Assembly: GCF_015352445.1 (NCBI RefSeq) | Contig: NZ_JADKPO010000018.1 | Coordinates: forward strand, 1 to 64,000 | Direction: 5' to 3' | Source: Nocardioides agariphilus | GTDB lineage: Bacteria; Actinomycetota; Actinomycetes; Propionibacteriales; Nocardioidaceae | Length of the DNA stretch: 64,000 nt | In this document: in pieces, positions 24,549-31,727 of the stretch | Numbering within the stretch: the first letter of the stretch is position 1 | Layout: every line of letters starts with the position of its first letter | Translations under genes and position numbers: made by a program | Notes under the pieces: model-generated | What the model was told of the DNA's origin: nothing | Databases searched by the model: none | Seen by the model: only the letters and a program-made list of their open reading frames with translations

Positions 24549-26318
24549 ATGTCTCGAGACCCGCACTCGCACGCGCGACCCGACGAGGTCGCCGTTCGCA
24601 ACCTCTCGCTCGACCTGACGGTCGACTTCGAGACTCGCACCATCACTGGCAGCGCGTCGCTCGACCTCGACCGGCGCGAACCGGACGTCGGCACGCTCGT
24701 GCTCGACACGCGCGGTCTGGTGATCGATCGCGTCACCGACGGTGAGGGTGTCGAGCTGGCGCACGAGCTCGGCGAGCACGACCCGGTCCTCGGCCGCAGC
24801 CTGTCGGTCCAGATCGGCCGGACCGACAGCGTTGTCGTGCACTACTCGACGGGCGAAGGCGCGGATGCCCTGCAGTGGTTGGAGCCGGCGCAGACCTCGG
24901 GCGACAAGCCGTTCCTCTTCAGCCAGGCACAGCCGATCCTGGCGCGCACGTGGATCCCCTGTCAGGACAGCCCGTCCGTGCGGATGACCTATGCCGCGAC
25001 CATCCGGGTGCCCGAGGACCTGCTGGCCGTGATGAGTGCAGCCAACCCGCAGGACCGCTCCGACGACGGCGTCTACCGCTTCGAGATGCCGCAACCCGTT
25101 CCGTCGTACCTGATCGCCTTGGCCGTGGGCGACCTGGAGTTCCGGTCACTTGGCGCGCGCAGTGGGGTGTACGCCGAGCCGTCGGTGGTCGAGTCCGCGG
25201 CGTGGGAGTTCGGCGAGGTCGAGCAGATGATCATCGCGGCCGAGGGCCTCTACGGTCCCTATCGATGGGGGCGCTACGACATGCTCGTGCTCCCGCCGAG
25301 CTTCCCCTTCGGTGGCATGGAGAACCCGCGCCTCACCTTCGTGACGCCCACGATCCTGGCGGGCGACCGATCACTAGTGACGCTGATCGCCCACGAGCTC
25401 GCGCACTCGTGGTCGGGAAACCTGGTGACCAACGCGAAGTGGGACGACGTGTGGCTCAACGAGGGCTTCACGGTCTACTTCGAGACGCGCATCGACGAGG
25501 CGATCTACGGCGAGACCTACACCCGGATGATCCAGCGGCTCGGCCGGCAGGAGCTCGACGAGGAGGTCGAGCGCCTCGACCCGAGGATGACCTGGCTCGA
25601 GCTCGACTTCACCGGCAAGGATCCCGGCGGCCCGATGACAGTGCCCTACGAGAAGGGCTCTCTGCTGCTGCGGCTGATCGAGCAGACCGTCGGCCGCGAG
25701 CAGTTCGACGTCTTCCTGCGCGACTACTTCGACCGGCACGCCTTCACCTCGGTCACGACCGAGATCTTCCTCAGCGAACTGCGTCGCGACCTGCTGGACC
25801 CCATGGGCATCTCGCCCGAGGACCTGCGACTGGAGGAGTGGGTGCACGGACCCGGAGTGCCTGACAACGCGCCGTACTTCGAGTCCGCGGCGTTCGACGT
25901 CGTCGACGCCCAGGTGGCTGCCTTCCTCGCAGGGGCTGAAGCAAGGTCCCTCGACACTGCCGGCTGGGTCTCGCAGCAGTGGGTCCACTTCGTACGCGCG
26001 CTCCCGAGCGACCTGCCCTCCGCACGGCTCGACGAGGTCGACGCGGTTCACGGGTTCAGCCGAAGCCGCAACATCGAGGTGGCGACGTCGTGGCTCGAGC
26101 TCTCGATCGAGTCAGGCTTCGCACTCGACGATGCCGACCAGGACGACGCGGTGGCGGACTTCTTGACAAGGCACGGACGAGCGGCATACGTCCGACGCGT
26201 CTACGCCAAGCTCGCCGCGACGCCCACCGGACTGGCGAGGGCGCGGCAGATCTACGCCAGCGCGCGGCCGACGTATCACTCGGTGACGCGCAACGCCGTC
26301 GACCGCGTGCTGGCCTGA
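24549..26318 (+). CDS. M1 family metallo-aminopeptidase (leukotriene A4 hydrolase-like)
   Basis: 589 aa. Zinc ligands are H282 and H286 in HELAHSWSGN and E305 in NEGFTVYFE, the HExxH-x18-E motif. GGMENP just before is the exopeptidase motif that positions the substrate N-terminus. The N-terminal 190 residues form the beta-sandwich (ARTWIPCQDSPSVRMTYAATI), and a helical domain lies at about 440-589. The absence of the extra beta domain matches the leukotriene A4 hydrolase layout. It probably releases N-terminal residues from peptides in the cytoplasm. Its last 43 nt overlap the convergent EamA gene. Confidence 0.9.
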   Translation: MSRDPHSHARPDEVAVRNLSLDLTVDFETRTITGSASLDLDRREPDVGTLVLDTRGLVIDRVTDGEGVELAHELGEHDPVLGRSLSVQIGRTDSVVVHYSTGEGADALQWLEPAQTSGDKPFLFSQAQPILARTWIPCQDSPSVRMTYAATIRVPEDLLAVMSAANPQDRSDDGVYRFEMPQPVPSYLIALAVGDLEFRSLGARSGVYAEPSVVESAAWEFGEVEQMIIAAEGLYGPYRWGRYDMLVLPPSFPFGGMENPRLTFVTPTILAGDRSLVTLIAHELAHSWSGNLVTNAKWDDVWLNEGFTVYFETRIDEAIYGETYTRMIQRLGRQELDEEVERLDPRMTWLELDFTGKDPGGPMTVPYEKGSLLLRLIEQTVGREQFDVFLRDYFDRHAFTSVTTEIFLSELRRDLLDPMGISPEDLRLEEWVHGPGVPDNAPYFESAAFDVVDAQVAAFLAGAEARSLDTAGWVSQQWVHFVRALPSDLPSARLDEVDAVHGFSRSRNIEVATSWLELSIESGFALDDADQDDAVADFLTRHGRAAYVRRVYAKLAATPTGLARARQIYASARPTYHSVTRNAVDRVLA

Positions 26319-27244
26319 TCGGCCTGAGCCTTCTGGCGTTCGGCCGAGACGACGATCGCGACCGCACCGACGACGACCGCACCGCCGATCACGATCGGCA
26401 TCGTCACGGCCTCCGACAGGATCAGCCAGCCGAGGAAGACGGCGACGACCGGGTTGACGTAGGCATAGGTCGCCACGAGGGAGATCGGTGCGACGCTGAG
26501 CACCCAGACGTAGGCGGTGAAGGCGACCACCGACCCGAACGTGACCAGGTACGCCCAGGCAAGCCAGGCATCGAGCGGAGCCGACGTCGGGAGGAGGTGC
26601 TCGCCTCGGACGGCCGCGAGGAGCAGCAGCCAGACCGACCCGAACAGCATCTCGTAGACCGCCAGGACGAAGGCGTCCTTGGGCAGCGGCAGTCGCGGCT
26701 GCGACCAGGACCCCAGCGACCAGAACACGGTCGCGCCCATGATGATCAGGCAGGCCACGACCGGGACGTCGCCGCTGATCCCTTGCGAGGCGATGAGGAC
26801 GACCAGGCCCGCGAAGCCGAGCAGTACTCCGAGGAGGGTACGGGCGCTGGGCCGGTCGCCGGTCAGGCGCCGGTAGACGATCACCCACAGCGGCACCGCA
26901 GCGATCAAGAGTGCGGCGATCCCCGAGGGCGCGCCCTTCTGCTCGCCGAGCATGACCAGGCCGTTGCCGAGTGCCGGCAGCAGGAGCCCGAGCGCCGCGC
27001 ACCCGACCAGCTCGCGGCGGGCGACGCGCAGCCGACGTACGCCTCCGCGCAGGGCGAGGACGGCCCCGAGCAGCAGCCCGGCCACCAGGTAGCGCCAGCT
27101 GGCCGAGGCGAAAGGCGGCAGGTCCTCGACGAGCACGCGGATGGCGAGGTACGTCGATCCCCAGACCACGTAGACGATGCCGAGCGCGACCGCGACGAGC
27201 CACGCAGCGGGTGGCACCGTGGCCACGGCCGGCGGGGCTGTCAT
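26276..27244 (-). CDS. EamA/DMT family transporter
   Basis: 322 aa with ten predicted hydrophobic segments in two EamA repeats. The first begins VALGIVYVVWGSTYLAIRVLVEDLPPFASASWRYLVAG, a signature of the drug/metabolite exporters (RhaT/YedA-like). The second repeat ends with YVNPVVAVFLGWLILSEAVTMPIVIGGAVVV. Substrates of such carriers are usually amino acids or metabolites; none can be assigned. ATG 27244 is used; GTG 27271 with GGAG nearby is a reasonable alternative. Its 3' end overlaps the aminopeptidase coding sequence on the opposite strand. Confidence 0.85.
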   Translation of the reverse strand: MTAPPAVATVPPAAWLVAVALGIVYVVWGSTYLAIRVLVEDLPPFASASWRYLVAGLLLGAVLALRGGVRRLRVARRELVGCAALGLLLPALGNGLVMLGEQKGAPSGIAALLIAAVPLWVIVYRRLTGDRPSARTLLGVLLGFAGLVVLIASQGISGDVPVVACLIIMGATVFWSLGSWSQPRLPLPKDAFVLAVYEMLFGSVWLLLLAAVRGEHLLPTSAPLDAWLAWAYLVTFGSVVAFTAYVWVLSVAPISLVATYAYVNPVVAVFLGWLILSEAVTMPIVIGGAVVVGAVAIVVSAERQKAQADQASTRSTALRVTE

Positions 27245-27413
27245 CTGCCAACGATCGGTTTGCTCCTGCACGGCTCCATCGTAGGGAGCAGGCGCCCCCC
27301 GGGCCGGATGCTTTTCGGACACCGCACCGCGATTTCCCGCCGCCACGTGCCGTCTGGAGCTGTCTTGACCGGTTCTTCTGCCGAACGGCGTCCAACGTGT
27401 CAACCTCTTGGAC

Positions 27414-28364
27414 ATGACCGTCCTCCGCGTCGGACTGTGGGGTGCTGACCAGCACGCCGCGGACGTCACCGTGCCCACGCTCAGGAGCACTCCCGGCATC
27501 CAGCTCACGGCGATCGCCTCGATGTCGACCTACGCACAGGAGCTTGCCGACACCTGGGGGGTCGAGGGCGTGCAGGCCACGGTCCAGGAGTACCTCTCGG
27601 TCGGCGAGTTCGATGCCGTCGTCCTCGCCGACAACCCGGCGTCCCACGAGTCCGCACTGGCCGTGGCCGCCGAGATCGGGATGCCGGTGTACGTCGAGAC
27701 GCCGGCCGCGTTCGGCGCGGCTCCGTTGCGCAGGTACGCCGAGATGGTCAGCAAGCGCGACAAGCCGGTCGCGTCGTTCGTCGGCTTCAACCTCAGGTAC
27801 GCCGCGATGACCCGCGCCGCGCTGGAGCTCGTCGCCACCCATGGCCGGATCTCGCACGTCGCCATGGACTACCACGTCGGATCTCCCCGCGGAGGCCTGT
27901 GGTCGCGCGACCCGCTCGACACCTTCTTGCTGGTCTCCGGCATCCACGCCCTCGGGGTGATGGCCGACGTGCTCGACTGGCCGGCTGCCGACACGCTCAC
28001 GAGCGCGGAGGTCACCCAGACCCGCAAGGACGACTGCTTCGTCACCGCCGACTTCACGACTCGCACGACCAGGGGCTCGCTGCGGATGTCCAACACCCGC
28101 AACCGCGAGACCTTCGAGACCACCGTGACCTGCGTCGACGGCTGGTCGGTGTCCTGGACGCTCGACGAGGTCACCGCCTACAGCCCCGGCGCCCATGAGG
28201 AGTCCCACCACTACTGCAGCCCCCTGCTGATGGGCGGCGAGCGCGCCGGGTACGCCGCAGCGATGCGAGAGTTCCGCGACGCCTGCCGCGGCAAGGCCGA
28301 GAGCCGGTCGACGATCGAGCAGGCCGTCGTGGTCATGGAGTGGATCGAACGCCTGCGCGCGTAG
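27414..28364 (+). CDS. Gfo/Idh/MocA family oxidoreductase
   Basis: 316 aa. The N-terminal Rossmann domain begins LRVGLWGADQHAADVTVP; VVLADNPASHESALAVAAEIGMPVYVETP is the usual strand-helix ending with the substrate-side loop, although the common EKP is ETP here. The C-terminal domain (about 130-316) has the family alpha/beta sheet. These enzymes oxidise or reduce sugars and cyclitols with NAD(P). The first Gly-rich loop (GLWGADQH) departs from GxGxxG, so cofactor binding may be atypical. It is a single-gene unit, followed by a large palindrome. Confidence 0.75.
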   Translation: MTVLRVGLWGADQHAADVTVPTLRSTPGIQLTAIASMSTYAQELADTWGVEGVQATVQEYLSVGEFDAVVLADNPASHESALAVAAEIGMPVYVETPAAFGAAPLRRYAEMVSKRDKPVASFVGFNLRYAAMTRAALELVATHGRISHVAMDYHVGSPRGGLWSRDPLDTFLLVSGIHALGVMADVLDWPAADTLTSAEVTQTRKDDCFVTADFTTRTTRGSLRMSNTRNRETFETTVTCVDGWSVSWTLDEVTAYSPGAHEESHHYCSPLLMGGERAGYAAAMREFRDACRGKAESRSTIEQAVVVMEWIERLRA

Positions 28365-28369
28365 CTCGC

Positions 28370-28417
28370 GGACGTCATACGAAGTGGTCGCTATGGCGAC
28401 CAATTCGTATGACGTCC
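28370..28417. terminator. Large palindromic terminator
   Basis: Two 22-nt arms (28370-28391 and 28396-28417) pair with one mismatch around a 4-nt loop. Arms include GGACGTCATACGAA and TTCGTATGACGTCC. It starts 6 nt after the oxidoreductase stop. It is longer and more AT-rich than the other terminators here, without a T tract. Confidence 0.7.
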
Positions 28418-28445
28418 CGCGCGTGACAAGGGCAGGATCCGCACC

Positions 28446-29228
28446 ATGACCTCAGCCGCGGACCTCTCCCGGTACGACGACATGCTGGCCTGGATCGACG
28501 CTCGCCACGGAGCCGACCCGGACGTCCGGGCGTGCTGGGTCGGCGGTTCGGCGGCGACGGGTGGGTACGACGACCACTCCGACCTCGATCTCAACGTGCT
28601 CGCCGCGCCGGGCACGTTCGCGCGTGTGTTCGCCGACCTGGTCGCCTCGCTGCAGGAGTCGTTCGGGCTGACGAGTCTGTGGCTGCTCCCCGAGTCGACG
28701 TACTCCGACGGGCGCCAGCTCTTCGCCACGCTGGACGAGGACCCGGGTGGTCTCGCGACGCCGACCCGACTGGTCGACCTGGTCGTCTTCGAACCGACCG
28801 ACGAGCACCGCTGCATCGACGTACGCCGCCACGGCACGCCGCTGGTCCGCTTCGACCCCGACGGCCTGGTCGTGGTGCGTCATGACGACGAGGAGGGGCT
28901 GCATCGGGGCGCCGCCGAGACGATCGACCAGATCCGCCAGCGCCGGCTGGTCGCGGAGTGGCTCGTGAACCGAGCCACGGCGCGGGGCCATCTGCCCGAG
29001 GCGGTGTCGCTCTATCTGAGGTTCGCGCTGCTTCCGGTCATCCAGCTGCTGAGGGCGCGCGACTGCCCGGCCCGACACGACTACCTGTTCCGCTACCTCC
29101 ACACCGACCTGCGGCAGGAGGATGCCGCCCGGATCGACACCCTCCTGCCCGGAGTGGAGAGGCTGCGCGAGCTGTCCGCCGAGTGCTTCGCTTGGCAGGA
29201 CGAGCTGCTCGCGACCGCCGCTGGTTGA
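28446..29228 (+). CDS. Nucleotidyltransferase-fold protein, aminoglycoside adenylyltransferase-like
   Basis: 260 aa. The Pol beta-type motif WVGGSAATGGYDDHSDLDLNVL provides GGS...DLD, the metal-binding and nucleotide-binding core. A third carboxylate may be in RLVDLVVFE. A helical C-terminal domain (about 155-260) resembles the substrate domain of ANT-type enzymes. Possible roles are nucleotidyl transfer to a small molecule or a tRNA-like substrate. CAGGAT lies 7 nt before ATG 28446, a leaderless-like layout. The stop codon TGA falls within the first bases of a dispersed repeat (GGTTGAGG). Confidence 0.65.
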   Translation: MTSAADLSRYDDMLAWIDARHGADPDVRACWVGGSAATGGYDDHSDLDLNVLAAPGTFARVFADLVASLQESFGLTSLWLLPESTYSDGRQLFATLDEDPGGLATPTRLVDLVVFEPTDEHRCIDVRRHGTPLVRFDPDGLVVVRHDDEEGLHRGAAETIDQIRQRRLVAEWLVNRATARGHLPEAVSLYLRFALLPVIQLLRARDCPARHDYLFRYLHTDLRQEDAARIDTLLPGVERLRELSAECFAWQDELLATAAG

Positions 29229-29320
29229 GGAGGTTGCTCTGCAAGCTCACTGGTACTGGGAGAGCAGTCCAGTCACCGGGTTTCGAGACAGGCGCTAGCG
29301 CGCCTTCCTCAACCAACGAG
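29222..29320. repeat. Dispersed palindromic repeat between convergent genes
   Basis: The element is bounded by TGGTTGAGGA (29222-29231) and its complement TCCTCAACCA (29308-29317). It contains CACCGGGTTTCGAGACAGGC followed by the palindrome GCGCTAGCGC. The 47 bases at 29274-29320 match 41008-41054 at 45 positions. It supplies the stop codons of both flanking genes: TGA of the nucleotidyltransferase and TAG of the hydrolase. It probably acts as a two-way terminator and belongs to a multicopy family. Confidence 0.8.
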
Positions 29321-30164
29321 TCACCAGGTGGGTCCGCAGCCAGTCGAGACGGTCGACGCGGGCGCTGTCGCGGAACTCGTGGTCCTGGCGGGGGTAGAGC
29401 TTCGTGACGGCGTCGGGGCTGGAGGCGGCGTAGGCGTCGCGCACGTCCTGGCCGATGTAGAAGTCCTCCTCGGCCCACTGGATGTAGACCTGGTCACCCA
29501 GTCGGGCAGCGTGGTCGACGGGGTTGAGATCGTCGAACAGCGCGAGGTAGGCGTCGCGCTCGGGACCTTCGAGCTGCAGCCAGAACTGTGCGAACCAGTT
29601 GCCCATCAGCGCATCGGGAGCCTGGAGCACCATCGTGGAGATGCGGTGGTCGGAGTCGGCGAGCAGCGCGCCGTACATGGCGCCGTAGTCGTGTCCGACC
29701 AGCGCGATGCGGTCGTCGTCGACCGCACGGACGGCGGCGAGCCGGTCGAGCGCCCGCCGGAAGGCCGCCACCTGGTTCTCGACGAGCGTGACGTCGCCCG
29801 TCGTGCCGTCGGGATTGGGCACCCACGGGAAGTAGCCGAGCGGCAGCACCGAGACGACACCCTCGCCGGCCAGGGTGATGGCCTCGGGGAGGTACTCGCT
29901 GCGGTCGTTGTTGATCTCGCCGAGCCAGTGCAACCACAGCACACCCGGAGCCGAGTGCCTCTTCAGCGCCCCGGCGGGTCTGACCAGGTAGGCCTGCACG
30001 GGGTCCTGACCCGGAACCGGGATCGAGATGTCCTCGACGACCACCCCACTCGCGACTGGTCGAGCAGCCGCGGGGCGCGCCGCGTCCGACGTCGTGCTGA
30101 CGCCCGCCATCAGTCCTCCCATCAAGGCCGCTACCGCCACCAGGGCTGTCCGTCGTGGTTGCAC
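29295..30164 (-). CDS. Secreted alpha/beta hydrolase
   Basis: 289 aa from GTG 30164 (GGAGG upstream). The first 28 residues (RRTALVAVAALMGGLMAGVSTTSDA) are a Sec signal peptide. The nucleophile elbow is GHDYGAM, with Asp in the nucleophile position as in epoxide hydrolases rather than Ser or Cys; the final His is in PRQDHEFRDS. GVLWLHWLGEINND could be the oxyanion region. It resembles dienelactone-hydrolase-related exported enzymes of unknown substrate. The last residues (WLRKAR) and stop codon are encoded by the dispersed repeat, so the natural C-terminus may have been changed by its insertion. Confidence 0.75.
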   Translation of the reverse strand: MQPRRTALVAVAALMGGLMAGVSTTSDAARPAAARPVASGVVVEDISIPVPGQDPVQAYLVRPAGALKRHSAPGVLWLHWLGEINNDRSEYLPEAITLAGEGVVSVLPLGYFPWVPNPDGTTGDVTLVENQVAAFRRALDRLAAVRAVDDDRIALVGHDYGAMYGALLADSDHRISTMVLQAPDALMGNWFAQFWLQLEGPERDAYLALFDDLNPVDHAARLGDQVYIQWAEEDFYIGQDVRDAYAASSPDAVTKLYPRQDHEFRDSARVDRLDWLRTHLVTRWLRKAR

Positions 30165-30180
30165 CTCGCACCTCCATGCA

Positions 30181-30259
30181 TCAGTTGCTGCATCAGTAGT
30201 AAAGAGGGTTTTAAGACTGACGCGAGGTACGTCGGTAGCATAGAGCCGCTAGCAACTGA
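30181..30259. promoter_or_regulatory. Divergent promoter region with inverted TCAGTTGCT sites
   Basis: TCAGTTGCT (30181-30189) and its complement AGCAACTGA (30251-30259) flank the AT-rich centre (AAAGAGGGTTTTAAGACT) between the divergent hydrolase and CGNR genes. The spacing of 61 nt could suit a looping regulator such as the CGNR protein itself. This is suggestive only. Confidence 0.3.
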
Positions 30260-30270
30260 CGCCGAATCGT

Positions 30271-30292
30271 GATCTCGACACGCTCGATCACC
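30271..30292. repeat. Short repeat related to GGTCTCGACAAGCTCGACCA
   Basis: GATCTCGACACGCTCGATCA (30271-30290) differs at three positions from the copy at 48436 and lies in the 5' leader of the CGNR gene. Confidence 0.45.
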
Positions 30293-30303
30293 GAGAGGAC
30301 GCC

Positions 30304-30873
30304 ATGAACGGGTTCCCCAGCGACTGGCTGGTCGACGCGATGGTGCCGGCATCCGACGTCGAGCTGGCGCTGCTGCTCGTCAACAGCATGGATCTCCTGG
30401 AGGACCCGCCCGACCGCTTGGTCGACCTCCAGTGGCTGACGCACGTGCTCACTCGCGTCGGACACGCACAGCTGGCAGGCGAGCTCACCAAACGAGACCT
30501 CCCTCGCCTGCGCAGGTTGCGGGACGCGATGCGCAGCGTCTTCGAGACCGATGACGACACGACCGCCGCCGAGGTGCTCAACCCCTTGCTGGTGAAGGCT
30601 CGAGCGGTCCCACTCCTGACGGAGCACGACGGCGCGATCTTCCTCCAGGTCGGCCTCGGACTGCGCGGCGTCGCCGCTCTCGAGGCACGCCTCCCGGCGG
30701 CCCTTGCCACCTTCGTTGCCGAGCAGGGCACCCGTCGCCTCGGCGTCTGCGGCAGCGATCCGTGCCGGTGCGTGTTCGTCGACCGGACCCGGGCGGGCAC
30801 TCGCAAGTACTGCTGCAGCTACTGCAATGACCGCTACGCCGCGCGGGCCTATCGTCGACGCCGCAAGCACTAG
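30304..30873 (+). CDS. CGNR zinc-finger/ABATE domain regulator
   Basis: 189 aa. The C-terminal LGVCGSDPCRCVFVDRTRAGTRKYCCSYCNDRYAARAYRRRRK is the CGNR zinc finger: two Cys pairs followed by the C.N.......R region and a basic tail. The N-terminal helical part (SDVELALLLVNSMDLLEDPPDRL) corresponds to the ABATE ligand-binding domain. These proteins are presumed stress-type transcription regulators. It diverges from the secreted hydrolase and may control it through the inverted sites between them. Confidence 0.85.
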   Translation: MNGFPSDWLVDAMVPASDVELALLLVNSMDLLEDPPDRLVDLQWLTHVLTRVGHAQLAGELTKRDLPRLRRLRDAMRSVFETDDDTTAAEVLNPLLVKARAVPLLTEHDGAIFLQVGLGLRGVAALEARLPAALATFVAEQGTRRLGVCGSDPCRCVFVDRTRAGTRKYCCSYCNDRYAARAYRRRRKH

Positions 30874-30983
30874 CCTGGCGTTGGCCCCCCTCGCGCACCG
30901 GCTGGAAGAACGTCGAGCAGGCGGAAGGGCCTTGCTGTCATCGGTACTACCGCGAAGGTGCATCCGAATCGAAGGTGTTCACA

Positions 30984-31565
30984 ATGGTCCCCATGGAGTG
31001 GGAGATCAAGCCTCTGTCGACGGAGACCTGGGATGCCTACGCGGCCCTGATCGCCAAGCACAACGGCATCTTCGGAGGCTGTTGGGACACCTACTTCCAC
31101 TCACTGGAGAGGGACCCCGACCGCACCTACGACAGCAACCGCGAGCTCAAGTGCCGGCTGGTCGAGGACGGCCGGGCGCATGCGGCCGTCGTGTTCAGCG
31201 GCGACCAGGCCATCGGCTGGTGCCAGTACGGATCGCCGGAGGAGCTGCCCAACATCCACCACCGCAAGCAGTACGACGCGGAGGCCGACCTCGTGCCGGA
31301 CTACCGGCTCACCTGCATCTTCGTCGACCGCGACCACCGCCGGCAGGGCGTGACCGAGTTCGCGATCCAAGGCGCTCTGGACCTGATCGCCCAGGCCGGA
31401 GGCGGAGTCGTCGAGGGATACCCCCACGAGAGGCCCACCAAGAAGGTCTCCTCGTCGTTCCTCTACAACGCGACGCGACCCGTCTACGAGCGGATGGGCT
31501 TCGAGTACGTCAGGCCCAAGGGACTCAAGAACACCGTCATGCGCAAGGTCGTTGCGCCCCGATGA
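30984..31565 (+). CDS. GNAT family N-acetyltransferase
   Basis: 193 aa from ATG 30984 (GAAGG 8 nt upstream); an in-frame GTG lies at 30975. LTCIFVDRDHRRQGVTEFAIQGALDLIAQ contains the R/Q-x-x-G-x-A-like acetyl-CoA loop, and YERMGFEYV is the usual GNAT end strand. FGGCWDTYFH is typical of a subgroup of uncharacterised actinobacterial members. It should transfer an acetyl group to an amine; the substrate is unknown. No operon partner. Confidence 0.8.
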   Translation: MVPMEWEIKPLSTETWDAYAALIAKHNGIFGGCWDTYFHSLERDPDRTYDSNRELKCRLVEDGRAHAAVVFSGDQAIGWCQYGSPEELPNIHHRKQYDAEADLVPDYRLTCIFVDRDHRRQGVTEFAIQGALDLIAQAGGGVVEGYPHERPTKKVSSSFLYNATRPVYERMGFEYVRPKGLKNTVMRKVVAPR

Positions 31566-31727
31566 ATCGCTCGACCGGGTCAGCAACGGCGGCGGGATCG
31601 CCACCTCCGGGACGCTACTCGGTGAACTCCTGCTCGCGACTGCTCGTCATCCGACTGGTCACAGGTTCGGCCCGGGATCCCCTCGTCGCCTGAGGTTCGC
31701 ACGGTCCACGAGACTTCCTACGGCCGC

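Noticed and set aside
26112-28403. Minus-strand open frame of 763 codons spanning three real genes
   Set aside because: It runs through the aminopeptidase, transporter and oxidoreductase genes in a different frame and shows no recognisable domain.
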